A stretch of 64,000 nucleotides of DNA from Synechococcus sp. CBW1107 (GCF_015841355.1 NZ_CP064908.1:2356001-2420000), one strand, 5' to 3'. Positions 30,591-39,013 are shown, counted from the first letter of the stretch. Translations and numbers: made by a program. Notes: a model not told the origin generated them from the sequence alone.

Positions 30591-31154
30591 GTGAACACCT
30601 CCACGGCGCCGTCACCGGATCAGCGGCGGGTCGAGATCCTCTCTGCCGACGATCTCGCCCGCACGGTGCGTCGTCTTGCTTCCCAGGTGCTCGAAGGAGT
30701 GGTCGACAGCCACCAGTTGCTGCTGCTGGGCATCCCGACCCGTGGGGTCGCCCTGGCGCGGGTCCTGGCCCAGCAGCTTGAGGAGCTCTGTGGTCACCCG
30801 ATCGACCAGGGCAGCCTCGATCCCACCTTCCACCGTGATGACCTGGAGCGGGTCGGCACCCGCCTGGTGGAAGCCACCCACCTGCCCTCCGACATCGAAG
30901 GGCGGCAGCTCGTGCTGGTGGATGACGTGATCTTCACCGGCCGCACGGTGCGTGCGGCTCTGGATGCCCTGCACACCTGGGGGCGTCCCGATCAGGTGCG
31001 GCTGCTGGTGATGGTCGACCGTGGCCACCGGGAACTGCCGATTCAGCCCGATTTCTGTGGCCGTCTGGTGCCCACCAGTCGCCATGAGTCGATCCAGCTC
31101 TGCCTGCGCCAGACCGATGGTGAAGACGGAGTGTTCCTGATTCGTGCCGGTTGA
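30591..31154 (+). CDS. pyrR: PyrR-family uracil phosphoribosyltransferase / pyrimidine regulator
   Basis: A 187-residue type I phosphoribosyltransferase. The PRPP loop is LVLVDDVIFTGRTVRAAL; LLGIPTRGVALA and LVMVDRGHRELPI are typical of PyrR. The GTG start gives the usual family length; upstream codons lie in the promoter region. In Firmicutes PyrR controls pyr mRNA attenuation. No pyr operon adjoins it here, so UPRT activity for uracil salvage is as likely as regulation. Confidence 0.92.
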   Translation: MNTSTAPSPDQRRVEILSADDLARTVRRLASQVLEGVVDSHQLLLLGIPTRGVALARVLAQQLEELCGHPIDQGSLDPTFHRDDLERVGTRLVEATHLPSDIEGRQLVLVDDVIFTGRTVRAALDALHTWGRPDQVRLLVMVDRGHRELPIQPDFCGRLVPTSRHESIQLCLRQTDGEDGVFLIRAG

Positions 31155-31192
31155 GCCGGGTCCTCGACGAGCGGCAGTCCGGGCCTGGCCTC

Positions 31193-31450
31193 TCAGCCCA
31201 CGGCTTCGAGTTCGTCGGAGCGGAAGTGGGCCCGGAAACGTCCGAATGCCACGATCACCGGCAGGGTTGGGCTGATCGGCTTGCCCTTCCAGTCGTCCAG
31301 GACCTGCAGCACTTCACCCCGTTGTCCGAGAAGATCGAAGGCCTTGCCGCGGTGCTCCGGGTGGGTGTAGACGACCACGCTCTGGCAGACCTTGACCTGT
31401 TCTCCGGGCTTCATGCGCAGGGGACCCTGTGGAAGATCCAATCCTGTCAT
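31193..31450 (-). CDS. ftrV: Ferredoxin-thioredoxin reductase, variable chain
   Basis: An 85-residue beta-barrel subunit of ferredoxin-thioredoxin reductase, which passes electrons from ferredoxin to thioredoxin in light regulation. VKVCQSVVVYTHPEHRGKAFDLLGQRGEVLQV, read here in shorter pieces, contains the family's Y-HPEHR and FDL-G-GEV motifs, and it ends with FRAHFRSDEL. It has no catalytic cysteines, as expected for this chain; the catalytic partner ftrC is not in the window. A possible start inside at Met12 would shorten it slightly. Confidence 0.93.
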   Translation of the reverse strand: MTGLDLPQGPLRMKPGEQVKVCQSVVVYTHPEHRGKAFDLLGQRGEVLQVLDDWKGKPISPTLPVIVAFGRFRAHFRSDELEAVG

Positions 31451-31483
31451 GGGCCTCAGTGCTGAGGGCTGCCCTGCGCGCCT

Positions 31484-32323
31484 TCAGCGGCGGCAGGTGG
31501 TCTCCGGGCCCGCCTCCACCACCCGTCCGCCCAGCTCGGCACAGGCCTTGGTGAAGGCCGTCCACTCGTCAACGCCCGTGGCCAGCTGGCGCTGGACGGC
31601 GGCATCGAGGCTGGCGATCGGCACGCTGTCGAGCGGCTGATCACCATGGCTGTGGTGCTCCTGTTCCTTGCTCTTCAGCCCGGCGATGGCCTGATCCACC
31701 TGCTTGCACAGGGGTGCCGTCGCTGTGGTCCACCAGGGGTGATCGATCCGGTTGAGGGCATCGAGGGCTTCCCACCAGCGCTTCTCGGCCACGAACTTCA
31801 CCGCCCGCTGCTGCTGCAGCTGATTCCGTGCCCAGAACTCCCGCAGGTTGTCGCCGAGGGCTGAGCCGTCGGGCCGGTGATGTTCTCCCATCGGCTTGAG
31901 CAGGGCGAGGGCCCCATCCAGGTCTCCCTGCTGGAAACGGGACAGGGCCCGGTTCTTGAGGTCCTGCTGCCAGGCCAGCAGCTGCTGGCGGTCGGCCTCG
32001 GTGCCCGCGACTGAATTGGCCAGCAGCAGTTGCAGCTTGAGGGCCTCCTCCGGTTTCTGCTGTCGCCAGAGCTGTTCAGCCTTGGCCCTGCGGCAGCGGC
32101 CCTGCTCAGACGGAGCACGCCCGCTCAACCAGCGCAGCGAGGCCAGCTGGTCGCTGTAGCGGATGCAGTCATCGAACCGCCCCTCGTTCGCGGCCCGCTC
32201 CAGCCGACGCGGCAACTGGGATTCCCACCACCAGGCACCACCGACCCCAGCAGCCACCAGGCCGAGGGTAAGAGCCAGCCAGAAGCGCGGAAGCCTGTGG
32301 CGGCGGATGGCCAAGATGGACAA
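31484..32323 (-). CDS. Membrane-anchored helical-repeat protein of unknown function
   Basis: A 279-residue protein with an N-terminal signal anchor (about 13-32, FWLALTLGLVAAGVGGAWWW) after a basic start, followed by an alpha-helical region resembling degenerate TPR repeats (AKAEQLWRQQKPEEALKLQ, RFQQGDLDGALALL, VAEKRWWEALDAL). Trp/Gln/Leu-rich helices continue to about 215. It ends with a small domain containing two cysteines. I do not recognise a family. It lies between ftrV and an Hsp70-like gene on the same strand, 107 bases after the latter. Confidence 0.72.
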   Translation of the reverse strand: MSILAIRRHRLPRFWLALTLGLVAAGVGGAWWWESQLPRRLERAANEGRFDDCIRYSDQLASLRWLSGRAPSEQGRCRRAKAEQLWRQQKPEEALKLQLLLANSVAGTEADRQQLLAWQQDLKNRALSRFQQGDLDGALALLKPMGEHHRPDGSALGDNLREFWARNQLQQQRAVKFVAEKRWWEALDALNRIDHPWWTTATAPLCKQVDQAIAGLKSKEQEHHSHGDQPLDSVPIASLDAAVQRQLATGVDEWTAFTKACAELGGRVVEAGPETTCRR

Positions 32324-32430
32324 TCAATTCTGTCTCTCCGTTCTATGAACAGAGGGGCCCGGGAAGCACGTCGAGGGGGCAGCCGCCGTGTCGTCCACTG
32401 CCGCCGGTCTGGCGTCGACGGGTCAAGTCT

Positions 32431-34014
32431 TCAGCGCACCGGACCGAGCACCCTGGGGGCTGTGAGCGTGCCGACGATCAGGTCTTCACTTTCGAGCAGC
32501 AACTGCCCTTCGGCGTCGATGCTGAAGCGGAGTCGCAGGCGGTCGGTGCCGCAGCTGCCGGGGGGGTCGAGGGTCAGAGGGGCTGGCTGAACGCTCCAGG
32601 GCTCGATTCTGGCTTCGCCAGCGGGCCGGCGCCGCACCTGGGGAAGGCCGTCGATGAAGACCACCTCGCTGCGTTCCTCCTCGACCGGCTCGCCGAGCAC
32701 CAGCTCCAGGCGGCTCTGCCCATCGCGGCTGCAGCTGAGCACCATCTCCAGGGGCTGGTCTGTGGGCCAGCTCTGGCCAGCCAGGAAGAGCGGGTGCCAG
32801 CGGTGCTCCCCTCCGCGCCGATCCCAGCAGCGCAGCGATACTCCCCGGGCCAGCACGTCCTTGAGCCGCACTCCGGGCGTGAGGGCGAGGGCCCCGAGGG
32901 CCACCGCTTCCACCGGCCGCTGGTCGCGCAGAGGGATGGAGCCGCAGCGGTCCGCCAGCCAGTCGCGGATCGTGGGCAGACGGCTGGTGCCCCCCACCGG
33001 CAGGACGGCATCGATCTGATCGCGGTCCAGTCCCTTCGCGCGTGCCGCTGCCAGCACCCGCTCCAGCAGGCCGTCGAGCAACTGCAGCAGCCCCCGTTCA
33101 CGCAGCAGCCGGTCAAGCTGGGTGCGATCGAGGCGCAGAGCTCGGCTGTCGGCCTCTGCCGAGCTCCAGATGCCTGTCATCTCCTCGGCCTCGCTCAGGC
33201 CGCACTTGAGCCGCTCGCTGATCTCCAGCAGGCCGGGGTCTTCTCCAAGGTCAGGGGCGAGGCTCGCCGCGATCCAGCGGTCGATGTCCCGCCCCCCGAG
33301 GGCGGCGCCGGCCTTGCCGATCACCTCGGCGCAGCGCAGGGCCTGTCGCCCCCCATCGAGCTCCCGGCCACCGAAACGCAGCAACTGGGCAATCGGTGCC
33401 GCCCGGCCCTCACCGCCCTGGAGGGCCACGAGCGAGAGATCGATCGTGCCGCCGCCCAGATCCACCACCAGCACCCGGCTTCCCGCAGGCAAGCCCGCCC
33501 CGATGGCGGCTGCGGTGGGTTCATCCACCAGGGCCACTTCCTCCACGGGAATCTGGCTGCTGACCTGCTGCAGCCACTGCCGGTAACCCCGGTAGCCCTC
33601 GATCGGGGCGGTGAGTACGAGTCGGGTGGGCACCACTCCCGTGGGAAGGGCCTGCCACAGCCGGGTGATCAGCAGGCTGCCGGCCTGCTCCGGTGTGAGC
33701 GGTTCGCCGCTGGAGCCCGCGTGAGCCGTCGCCGGGCCGGGCTCGCCTGCGAAGGCGCCGATCCTGCGTTTGAAGTCGCGGCAGAGGCCTTCGCCGCCGC
33801 TGGCGGCCAGGCCCGCATCCAGCACCTGGCGGCCGATCAGGGGCTGATCGCTCCGGGGGCTGGCGAGCCAGATCAGGCTGGGGACCACACAGGGATCTTC
33901 GCTGCTGAAGGGTGGAATGGCGAGCAGCTCCGGTGCACCGCCTGCGCTGGGCTGAAAGGCCAGCACCGTGGTGCTGCTGCCCAGGTCGATCGCCAGGGTG
34001 CCGGTCACGGCCAT
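32431..34014 (-). CDS. Hsp70-family protein (divergent DnaK-like)
   Basis: A 527-residue protein with an intact Hsp70 ATPase domain: LAIDLGSSTTVLAF (phosphate 1), ALVDEPTAAAIG, VLVVDLGGGTIDLS (phosphate 2) and VLPVGGTSRLP (adenosine). The C-terminal part is a shortened beta-type substrate domain (about 390-527) with no long helical lid, so it is about 100 residues shorter than DnaK. It is probably a specialised cyanobacterial Hsp70 relative rather than the main DnaK. It is divergent from rpoZ across 104 bases. Confidence 0.87.
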   Translation of the reverse strand: MAVTGTLAIDLGSSTTVLAFQPSAGGAPELLAIPPFSSEDPCVVPSLIWLASPRSDQPLIGRQVLDAGLAASGGEGLCRDFKRRIGAFAGEPGPATAHAGSSGEPLTPEQAGSLLITRLWQALPTGVVPTRLVLTAPIEGYRGYRQWLQQVSSQIPVEEVALVDEPTAAAIGAGLPAGSRVLVVDLGGGTIDLSLVALQGGEGRAAPIAQLLRFGGRELDGGRQALRCAEVIGKAGAALGGRDIDRWIAASLAPDLGEDPGLLEISERLKCGLSEAEEMTGIWSSAEADSRALRLDRTQLDRLLRERGLLQLLDGLLERVLAAARAKGLDRDQIDAVLPVGGTSRLPTIRDWLADRCGSIPLRDQRPVEAVALGALALTPGVRLKDVLARGVSLRCWDRRGGEHRWHPLFLAGQSWPTDQPLEMVLSCSRDGQSRLELVLGEPVEEERSEVVFIDGLPQVRRRPAGEARIEPWSVQPAPLTLDPPGSCGTDRLRLRFSIDAEGQLLLESEDLIVGTLTAPRVLGPVR

Positions 34015-34118
34015 GGATGGGGAGCTGCGGTGAAGGGACCTGTTGCGGCGCAGCTTGGCCGATGGGGCCGGGGTCCAGGCGACAGCTGAACTAAGGTGAT
34101 GGAAATGGGTTCGCTTCG

Positions 34119-34349
34119 ATGTACACCGGTCCGACTGTTCATCCCAAGGAACTGGCCCAGCGGGCTGAAAGTCTGATCGGTCAGTCGAGCAATCGTTACC
34201 TCACGACCGTTCGCATCGCCTTCCGGGCCAAGCAGCGCCGCTTCGATGATTTTGATGGCCTGCTCGAAGACTCGATGGTGAAGCCCGTGCAGCGGGCGAT
34301 CGTTGAGCTCAGCGACGAGCAGGATCAGCCCGACCTGCTGCCCGGCTGA
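34119..34349 (+). CDS. rpoZ: RNA polymerase omega subunit
   Basis: A 76-residue subunit. [34 protein letters not shown] and [18 protein letters not shown] are the cyanobacterial omega signatures. A TAAGGT box at 34092-34097 could be its -10 element, identical to the one proposed for kaiA. A small gene with a TTG start follows three bases after the stop. Confidence 0.93.
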   Translation: MYTGPTVHPKELAQRAESLIGQSSNRYLTTVRIAFRAKQRRFDDFDGLLEDSMVKPVQRAIVELSDEQDQPDLLPG

Positions 34350-34352
34350 TCC

Positions 34353-34730
34353 TTGCCCCCCAGTGGGTACAGCGCTGAAGCGGAAGGATGGCGCCTGGTC
34401 TGGGATCCGTCCAGGACCCCGTTTCCTGTGCTCATCGGCGGATCCGACTGGGCGGTTGAGCTCACCTCGGAGGAAGCGAGCAGCCTGCGCGCCGGCCTCC
34501 TCCGGCTGCTGGACCAGCTCGAGGCCATCTCCGATCAGCTGATGGACGACGAATTGATCAGTCTCGAGCTGGAGAGCGGCGGCTGGTGGCTGGGCCTGGA
34601 TGGCGACCCGGGCCACTGGCACCTGCGCTGCATTCTGTTCCCTGCTCCAGGACTGAGGGGATGGGAGGGCACCTGGGCCCCGGGTGCTGGCCTTGAGCTG
34701 ACTCGGGCCCTGGAGCCCTTGCCCCTGTGA
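34353..34730 (+). CDS. DUF1818 family protein
   Basis: A 125-residue protein matching the cyanobacterial DUF1818 family: GWRLVWDPSRTPFPVLIGGSDWAVELT and GGWWLGLDGDPGHWHLRCIL, with a late GWEGTW segment. No membrane helix or cysteine motif. The TTG start directly follows the rpoZ stop, so the two are almost certainly cotranscribed. The function is unknown; the repeated link with rpoZ suggests, but does not show, a role in gene expression. Confidence 0.83.
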   Translation: MPPSGYSAEAEGWRLVWDPSRTPFPVLIGGSDWAVELTSEEASSLRAGLLRLLDQLEAISDQLMDDELISLELESGGWWLGLDGDPGHWHLRCILFPAPGLRGWEGTWAPGAGLELTRALEPLPL

Positions 34731-35073
34731 GACAGGCTGCGGGATTGCGGAGCGATCAGCACTGCTGATTGCCTGACTCCTCCCCAGTCACGGCTCCGTC
34801 ACTCCAGTGTTTTGCACAGGTTTTCCACAGGCTCGGGCTCCGGGACCCCGCTGGCGGCAGCTGTCTGGGGAGAACCGGCCTTTGCCGGACTCTCCCCTTG
34901 ACAGGCCTCCTGTTCGGCTTCAAGGCCATCCCCCGCCGGGACTGCGGCTGGGCCGTGCTCCTGCGCTGCAGTCAGTCTCAGGGTTGGAAGGAACGGCCGC
35001 CCGGCTGGGTCAGTGATTTGACGCGGCCCCGGCGTTGTGGAGAAGTGGATGACATCACCAGCTCAACCTGTCC
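34731..35073. other. 343-base non-coding region with DnaA-box-like sites and a hairpin
   Basis: No convincing gene in any frame. It holds two DnaA-box-like nonamers in direct orientation, TTTTGCACA (34810-34818) and TTTTCCACA (34821-34829), and a third on the other strand (TTCTCCACA, 35036-35044). A long hairpin at 34867-34897 has outer arms GGGGAGA/TCTCCCC, inner arms CCGGC/GCCGG and a CTTT loop. The hairpin could end the rpoZ-DUF1818 transcript, although no T-run follows. Confidence 0.6.
34867..34897 (+). other. Two-part hairpin downstream of DUF1818
   Basis: Seven-base outer arms GGGGAGA and TCTCCCC and five-base inner arms CCGGC and GCCGG pair perfectly, separated by a small bulge and closed by CTTT. 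It is stable enough to be a terminator stem or part of a small RNA, but it is followed by TTGAC rather than a T-tract. Confidence 0.6.
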
Positions 35074-35406
35074 ATGGACATCGCCCCGGTCATGACCGCT
35101 TCCGTCGTTGGGGTTGCCCAGGCTGCGCAGGCTGAGCCCGAAACCGGTGTGGTGAGTTTCCGGGCCGATGTTCCCGAGGCTCTGCTCAACTCGATGGCTC
35201 ACTTCATCGATGCCCACCCCAACTGGGATCAGTACCGCCTGATCCAGGCGGCTCTGGCGGGCTTTCTCGTGCAGAACGGGGTTCAGAGCCGGGCCGTCAC
35301 CCGCTGCTACGTGGCCAACATGTTCCAGCGGACGACAGAGGGGAGATCCGATCAGGTGGCGCCTGCCAGGCCTCCCCGGTCTTCGCTGCCGACGATCTCC
35401 CGGTAG
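35074..35406 (+). CDS. DUF2811 family protein
   Basis: A 110-residue protein whose core VSFRADVPEALLNSM, FIDAHPNWDQYRLIQAAL and AGFLVQNGVQSRAVTRCY is the DUF2811 domain, restricted to cyanobacteria as far as I know. The first 15 residues vary, and a start at the second ATG (35092) is equally possible. The C-terminal 20 residues overlap the convergent membrane protein gene. The function is unknown. Confidence 0.85.
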   Translation: MDIAPVMTASVVGVAQAAQAEPETGVVSFRADVPEALLNSMAHFIDAHPNWDQYRLIQAALAGFLVQNGVQSRAVTRCYVANMFQRTTEGRSDQVAPARPPRSSLPTISR

Positions 35407-36173
35407 CCGGCGGTCAGGCTGCAGAGGACCAGGGGCCAGGCCACCAGCAGGCCTGCAGCGAGGGGCCAGGCGATCAGGAGGGCAAGCCCCAGGGGGAGCA
35501 GAACGATCAGGACCAGGCTGAGGCTCAGAGCCAGCAACTCCCAGCCATGGGATGCCGCCAGGATCCGCCCATGGCGGAAGGTGGCCACCGGGGAGAGGCC
35601 GCCGGCCACGGTCAGCGGCAGGTGAAAGATCTGCGTCACGAACAGGGCCGCCAGCAACGTGGCGCCGATCAGCAACGGCGCCAGAGCCAGCAGCGGGTGG
35701 ATCAGGCTCACCAGCCCTGCCGCCAGACCGGCCGTGGCCAGGATCAGCAGGTTCAGCAGCAGCAGCAGCAGTGCCACCGCCAGCAGACGGCCCATGGCCG
35801 CGGCCTGCCAGCGGACCAGCTCGGCCAGCCGGGGCGTTCGACCGTCAAGGGCAATCCAGGCACCCCGCAGCAGCCCCACATTCAGCCAGAGAAGGCTGCC
35901 CACGCTGAGCAACAATCCCCCCAGCACCAGGCCCATGGACACCACCACGGGATCCTCCCCCACGGCCAGGGCATCACTGGCCCGGTTCTGCACCGTCTGG
36001 CCCAGCAGTTGGGCGCCACCGCCCATCAGGGTGAAACCGCTGAACAGCCACGGAGCGCGCCGGTAGGCCCTGCGCCCCTGCCTCAGCCAGCCCCGGACCG
36101 CCTGAATCGCGACCAGGGCATCCCGAGCGCCATCCACCAGTCGGGCCCCGCGTCCTCGGGGCTGAGGGGTCAT
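35352..36173 (-). CDS. Polytopic membrane protein of unknown function
   Basis: A 273-residue protein with a basic N-terminus (about 1-40), then about five or six hydrophobic helices separated by short loops (for example SMGLVLGGLLLSVGSLLWL, LLAVALLLLLLNLLILATAG and LALSLSLVLIVLLPLGLAL). The FRHGRILAASHGWELLALS segment before the last helices recalls DUF975/BPSS1780-like integral membrane proteins, but I cannot assign it firmly. The start overlaps the EVE-gene stop as ATGA. Confidence 0.7.
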   Translation of the reverse strand: MTPQPRGRGARLVDGARDALVAIQAVRGWLRQGRRAYRRAPWLFSGFTLMGGGAQLLGQTVQNRASDALAVGEDPVVVSMGLVLGGLLLSVGSLLWLNVGLLRGAWIALDGRTPRLAELVRWQAAAMGRLLAVALLLLLLNLLILATAGLAAGLVSLIHPLLALAPLLIGATLLAALFVTQIFHLPLTVAGGLSPVATFRHGRILAASHGWELLALSLSLVLIVLLPLGLALLIAWPLAAGLLVAWPLVLCSLTAGYREIVGSEDRGGLAGAT

Positions 36174-36631
36174 CGGCCGGGATCCAGCAGCTCCAGCAGG
36201 CGCAGGGCCGTGGTCTCGGGGACCGGCAGGATCGACAGGCGATTGCCCCGGCGCACCACGGCCAGTTCCTGCTCACTGAAGCTGCTGCGCAACTCTTCCA
36301 GGCTGAGAAGCTGGGGATAGGTGCGCCGGTAGGCCAGGCGGACGCAGTCCCAGCGTGGAGCTTCGCGAGTTGACGCTGAATCGAAGTATTTCGAGGTCGG
36401 ATCGAACTGGCTGGGATCAATCAGCCCTGTTTCAATCACCTCCATCAGGCCGATGATGCCAGGGGGCTTGGTGTTGGAGTGATAGAAAAAAGCCTGATCA
36501 CCGATCGCCATGCTGCGCATGAAATTGCGCGCCTGGTAGTTGCGGATGCCATCCCAGAGGGTGCTGCCCTCGCGTTCGAGATGGTCGATGCCATACACGT
36601 CCGGCTCACTTTTCATCAACCAGTAAGCCAT
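36170..36631 (-). CDS. EVE domain protein
   Basis: A 153-residue single-domain protein of the EVE (PUA-like) family. AYWLMKSEPDVYGIDHL, LWDGIRNYQARNFMRSM, GDQAFFYHSNTKPPGIIGLMEV and WDCVRLAY are its conserved blocks. EVE domains are thought to bind modified nucleotides in DNA or RNA. The frame is open upstream, but the ATG at 36631 begins the conserved MAYWLMKSEP start. It overlaps the downstream membrane protein gene by four bases. Confidence 0.93.
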   Translation of the reverse strand: MAYWLMKSEPDVYGIDHLEREGSTLWDGIRNYQARNFMRSMAIGDQAFFYHSNTKPPGIIGLMEVIETGLIDPSQFDPTSKYFDSASTREAPRWDCVRLAYRRTYPQLLSLEELRSSFSEQELAVVRRGNRLSILPVPETTALRLLELLDPGR

Positions 36632-36676
36632 CTCGCCTTGGGGAGCCCTGCTGGGCTGAAGGGTCAGGGAAGCTTG

Positions 36677-36682
36677 ATTGTA
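36677..36682 (-). promoter_or_regulatory. Candidate -10 box of the EVE gene
   Basis: TACAAT on the minus strand, about 45 bases before the EVE ATG, is a near-consensus -10 hexamer in an otherwise GC-rich gap. I cannot identify a -35 with confidence. Confidence 0.4.
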
Positions 36683-36758
36683 TCCAGCGGCTCTGTGTCG
36701 TTTGGGTTGGCCGGAGCGCGCTCCCTGCCTTAGACAGCAGCAGGAACAACCTGGCGAG

Positions 36759-37496
36759 ATGATTGTGATGGGCCTGTCCTCAGCACCGAAGCCCACCCTC
36801 CAGTCGGCGTGGAACCTGTACGTGGCTCACTGGCGCACCTATCTGGCCCTGCAGCTCACCGTGCTGGCGCTGGCGCTGGTCTCAGTGGCGGTCAGTCTGA
36901 TCATCACCGTGATCGCGGTGGCGGTGACCGCCGGTGTCTCCGCTGATCTGCGCGACAGCGTGACCCAGCTGGTGTCGTCTGTGCTGAACCTGCCTTTCTC
37001 GATCCTTTATCAGGTGGTGGCGGGGCTGGTCGGGGTGCTGCTGTCCGCTCTGCCGGCCCTCTGGTTCGCCACCGGGCACCATCCGAACTACCGCGAAGGC
37101 CTGGCCCTGCTGCGCGCCAATCCCCGCCGCTACGTGCTCGCTGGGCTGCTGGTCTCCGTCGCCGCCGGACTCGGCATCCTGCTCTGCGTGATTCCAGGCC
37201 TGATCGTGATGGCGCTCACCCCCATCTACGTGCGGCGGGTGTTCACCAGCGAGGAACCGCTCTGGCCTGCCTTCCGCACCTGTTTCAACGATCTCTTCTC
37301 AAGCCCCCACAGCTGGGGACTGGTGGGCTATGAAGTGCTTTCTGCATTGCTGATCGCCATTTCAGCCCTGTTCTGCCTGCTGCCGTTGCTGGTGACCGTC
37401 CCCCTGGCGGCGATCTTCATCCAGCAATATCTGGCAGCCTGGGAGATCGGAGCGCCGCCCCCGCCGACCGAGGAGGCCGTCACCGCCCTGCTGTGA
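36759..37496 (+). CDS. Polytopic membrane protein of unknown function
   Basis: About 245 residues from the ATG at 36759 (a second in-frame ATG lies at 36768). A short leader with KPTLQSAWNLYVAHWRTYLALQL is followed by about five membrane helices, two short Pro-rich loops, GLLVSVAAGLGILLCVIPGLIVMAL, and a C-terminal helix before a Pro/Glu tail. The CVIPGLIVMALTPIY segment is typical of bacterial DUF975-like membrane proteins. Divergent from the EVE gene, and perhaps functionally close to the membrane protein on the other side of it. Confidence 0.7.
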   Translation: MIVMGLSSAPKPTLQSAWNLYVAHWRTYLALQLTVLALALVSVAVSLIITVIAVAVTAGVSADLRDSVTQLVSSVLNLPFSILYQVVAGLVGVLLSALPALWFATGHHPNYREGLALLRANPRRYVLAGLLVSVAAGLGILLCVIPGLIVMALTPIYVRRVFTSEEPLWPAFRTCFNDLFSSPHSWGLVGYEVLSALLIAISALFCLLPLLVTVPLAAIFIQQYLAAWEIGAPPPPTEEAVTALL

Positions 37497-37522
37497 ACGG
37501 GGCCTGGTTCTGCAAGGGGCGT

Positions 37523-38914
37523 TCAGAGGGCGGCCACCAGGGCGCGGAAATGCTCTCCACGCGCCTCGAAGTCCTTGTATTGATCAAAGCTGGCGCAGGC
37601 CGGTGAGAGCAGAACCGTGGGGCAGCCGAGGCGGCGGGCCAGCTCCCGGGCCAGCGGAACCGCCTCAGCCTGGCCTTCCACCAGGTGCACCGTGCCCGGA
37701 TAGCCGCTGCCGCTCAGCAGGGCGGCGAAGGCCTCCCTGGCCGCGCCGAACAGCACCACCGCAGCAGCCTGGCGGCCCAGGGCCTCGAGCCACGCCCCGG
37801 GGTCTCCCTGTTTGATCTCACCTCCAGCCAGGACCACCATCGGTCCCTCCACGGCCGTGATCCCCACTTCGGAAGCGTCGTAGTTGGTGGCCTTGCTGTC
37901 GTTGAACCAGCGCACACCATCCAGCAGGCGGATCTGCTCGAGCCGATGGGGCACTCCTGGAAAGCTGCGAAGGGCGTCTTCGATCTGGGAGGGCTCCAGT
38001 CCCAGCCTGAGCGCGGCGGCGGCAGCCAGCACCATGTTCTGACGGTTGTGAGCCCCTGGCAGGGCCAGGGCTGTGGCAGGGAAGAGGGGGCCGGAGGCTG
38101 CCGTCACCAGTCCACGGTCAATCCAGAGGAAGGGCTGCAGGCTGGCACCCAGCTGCTGGCGGGGGCCGGCGGTGACCCAGCTGGCCCGGTCCCAGCTGCC
38201 GGCATGGGCGCGCAGGTCGGCGTCGTCGGCGTTGAGCAGTTGCTCCCCGCAGTTCTCAAGCAGGCTCCGCTTGATCGCCCGATAGGCCTCCAGAGTCCCG
38301 TGCCGCTCGAGATGGTCGGGTGTGAGGGTGGTCCAGAGGCCCAGGCGTGGTGCCAGCTCCGGGGACGACTCGATCTGGTAGCTGCTCAGCTCCACCACCA
38401 GCCAGTCGGGCGGCGGGGTTCCGGCCTCGCGGCGCTCGATCAGCAACTCGGCGGCCGAAATCCCGACGTTGCCCACCATCGGCGCGTCGAGACCGGCCTG
38501 GCTGAGCAGGTGACTGAGCAGATGGGTGACGGTGGTCTTGCCGTTGGTGCCGGTGATGCCGATCCAGGGGATCCCGCCGCTGGCCTCCCAGGCCACCGAC
38601 ATCTCTCCGCAGACCCGGACGCCCCGGTCCCTCAGGGTCTGCAGCACAGGATGATCCCAGCGGATGCCGGGGCTCACCACCACCCGGTCGGAACCTGCCC
38701 GGAGCTGGGCCAAGGACCCGGTCGCCAGGGACTGGCCGAGCTCCACCTCCACGCCCCGGGCCCTCAGCTCCTCGGCCTGCTGCTCCAGCTCGGGATTGCG
38801 GCGGCTCTCCAGAACCAGCACCCGCTGGCCGCTGGCCCTGAGCAGACGGGCGGCACCGCTGCCTGAACGTCCCAGACCAATCACCACCGCCAGGGGGTGT
38901 GACGTGCTGGGCAT
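37523..38914 (-). CDS. murD: UDP-N-acetylmuramoyl-L-alanine--D-glutamate ligase
   Basis: A 463-residue cytoplasmic Mur ligase that adds D-Glu to the peptidoglycan precursor. N-terminal Rossmann domain VVIGLGRSGSGAARLL, ATP loop GITGTNGKTTVTHLL, the ELSSYQIE segment, and C-terminal FNDSKATNYDAS with AGGEIKQGD. Full length for the family. It ends 26 bases after the convergent plus-strand membrane protein gene stops; tRNA-Val lies upstream on the same strand. Confidence 0.97.
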   Translation of the reverse strand: MPSTSHPLAVVIGLGRSGSGAARLLRASGQRVLVLESRRNPELEQQAEELRARGVEVELGQSLATGSLAQLRAGSDRVVVSPGIRWDHPVLQTLRDRGVRVCGEMSVAWEASGGIPWIGITGTNGKTTVTHLLSHLLSQAGLDAPMVGNVGISAAELLIERREAGTPPPDWLVVELSSYQIESSPELAPRLGLWTTLTPDHLERHGTLEAYRAIKRSLLENCGEQLLNADDADLRAHAGSWDRASWVTAGPRQQLGASLQPFLWIDRGLVTAASGPLFPATALALPGAHNRQNMVLAAAAALRLGLEPSQIEDALRSFPGVPHRLEQIRLLDGVRWFNDSKATNYDASEVGITAVEGPMVVLAGGEIKQGDPGAWLEALGRQAAAVVLFGAAREAFAALLSGSGYPGTVHLVEGQAEAVPLARELARRLGCPTVLLSPACASFDQYKDFEARGEHFRALVAAL

Positions 38915-38941
38915 ACTGAACTACTGAGGCAGAGGATTCAG

Positions 38942-39013
38942 TGGGCGATACTGGAATCGAACCAGTGACTCCTACCGTGTCAAGGTAGTGCTCTACCTCT
39001 GAGCTAATCGCCC
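38942..39013 (-). tRNA. trnV-GAC: tRNA-Val (anticodon GAC)
   Basis: The 72 bases fold as a complete cloverleaf: acceptor arms GGGCGAT/ATCGCCC, a D-arm with GCTCAGAGGTAGAGC, anticodon stem CTACC/GGTAG around loop TTGACAC giving anticodon GAC, and a T-arm with TTCGATT. The discriminator is A. The 3' CCA is not encoded and must be added by tRNA nucleotidyltransferase. It should read GTC and GTT valine codons. Confidence 0.96.

Noticed and set aside
34731-35073. Chromosomal replication origin
   Set aside because: There are only three imperfect DnaA-like boxes, no AT-rich element and no dnaA, dnaN or gidA-type neighbours, so I report only a candidate DnaA site.
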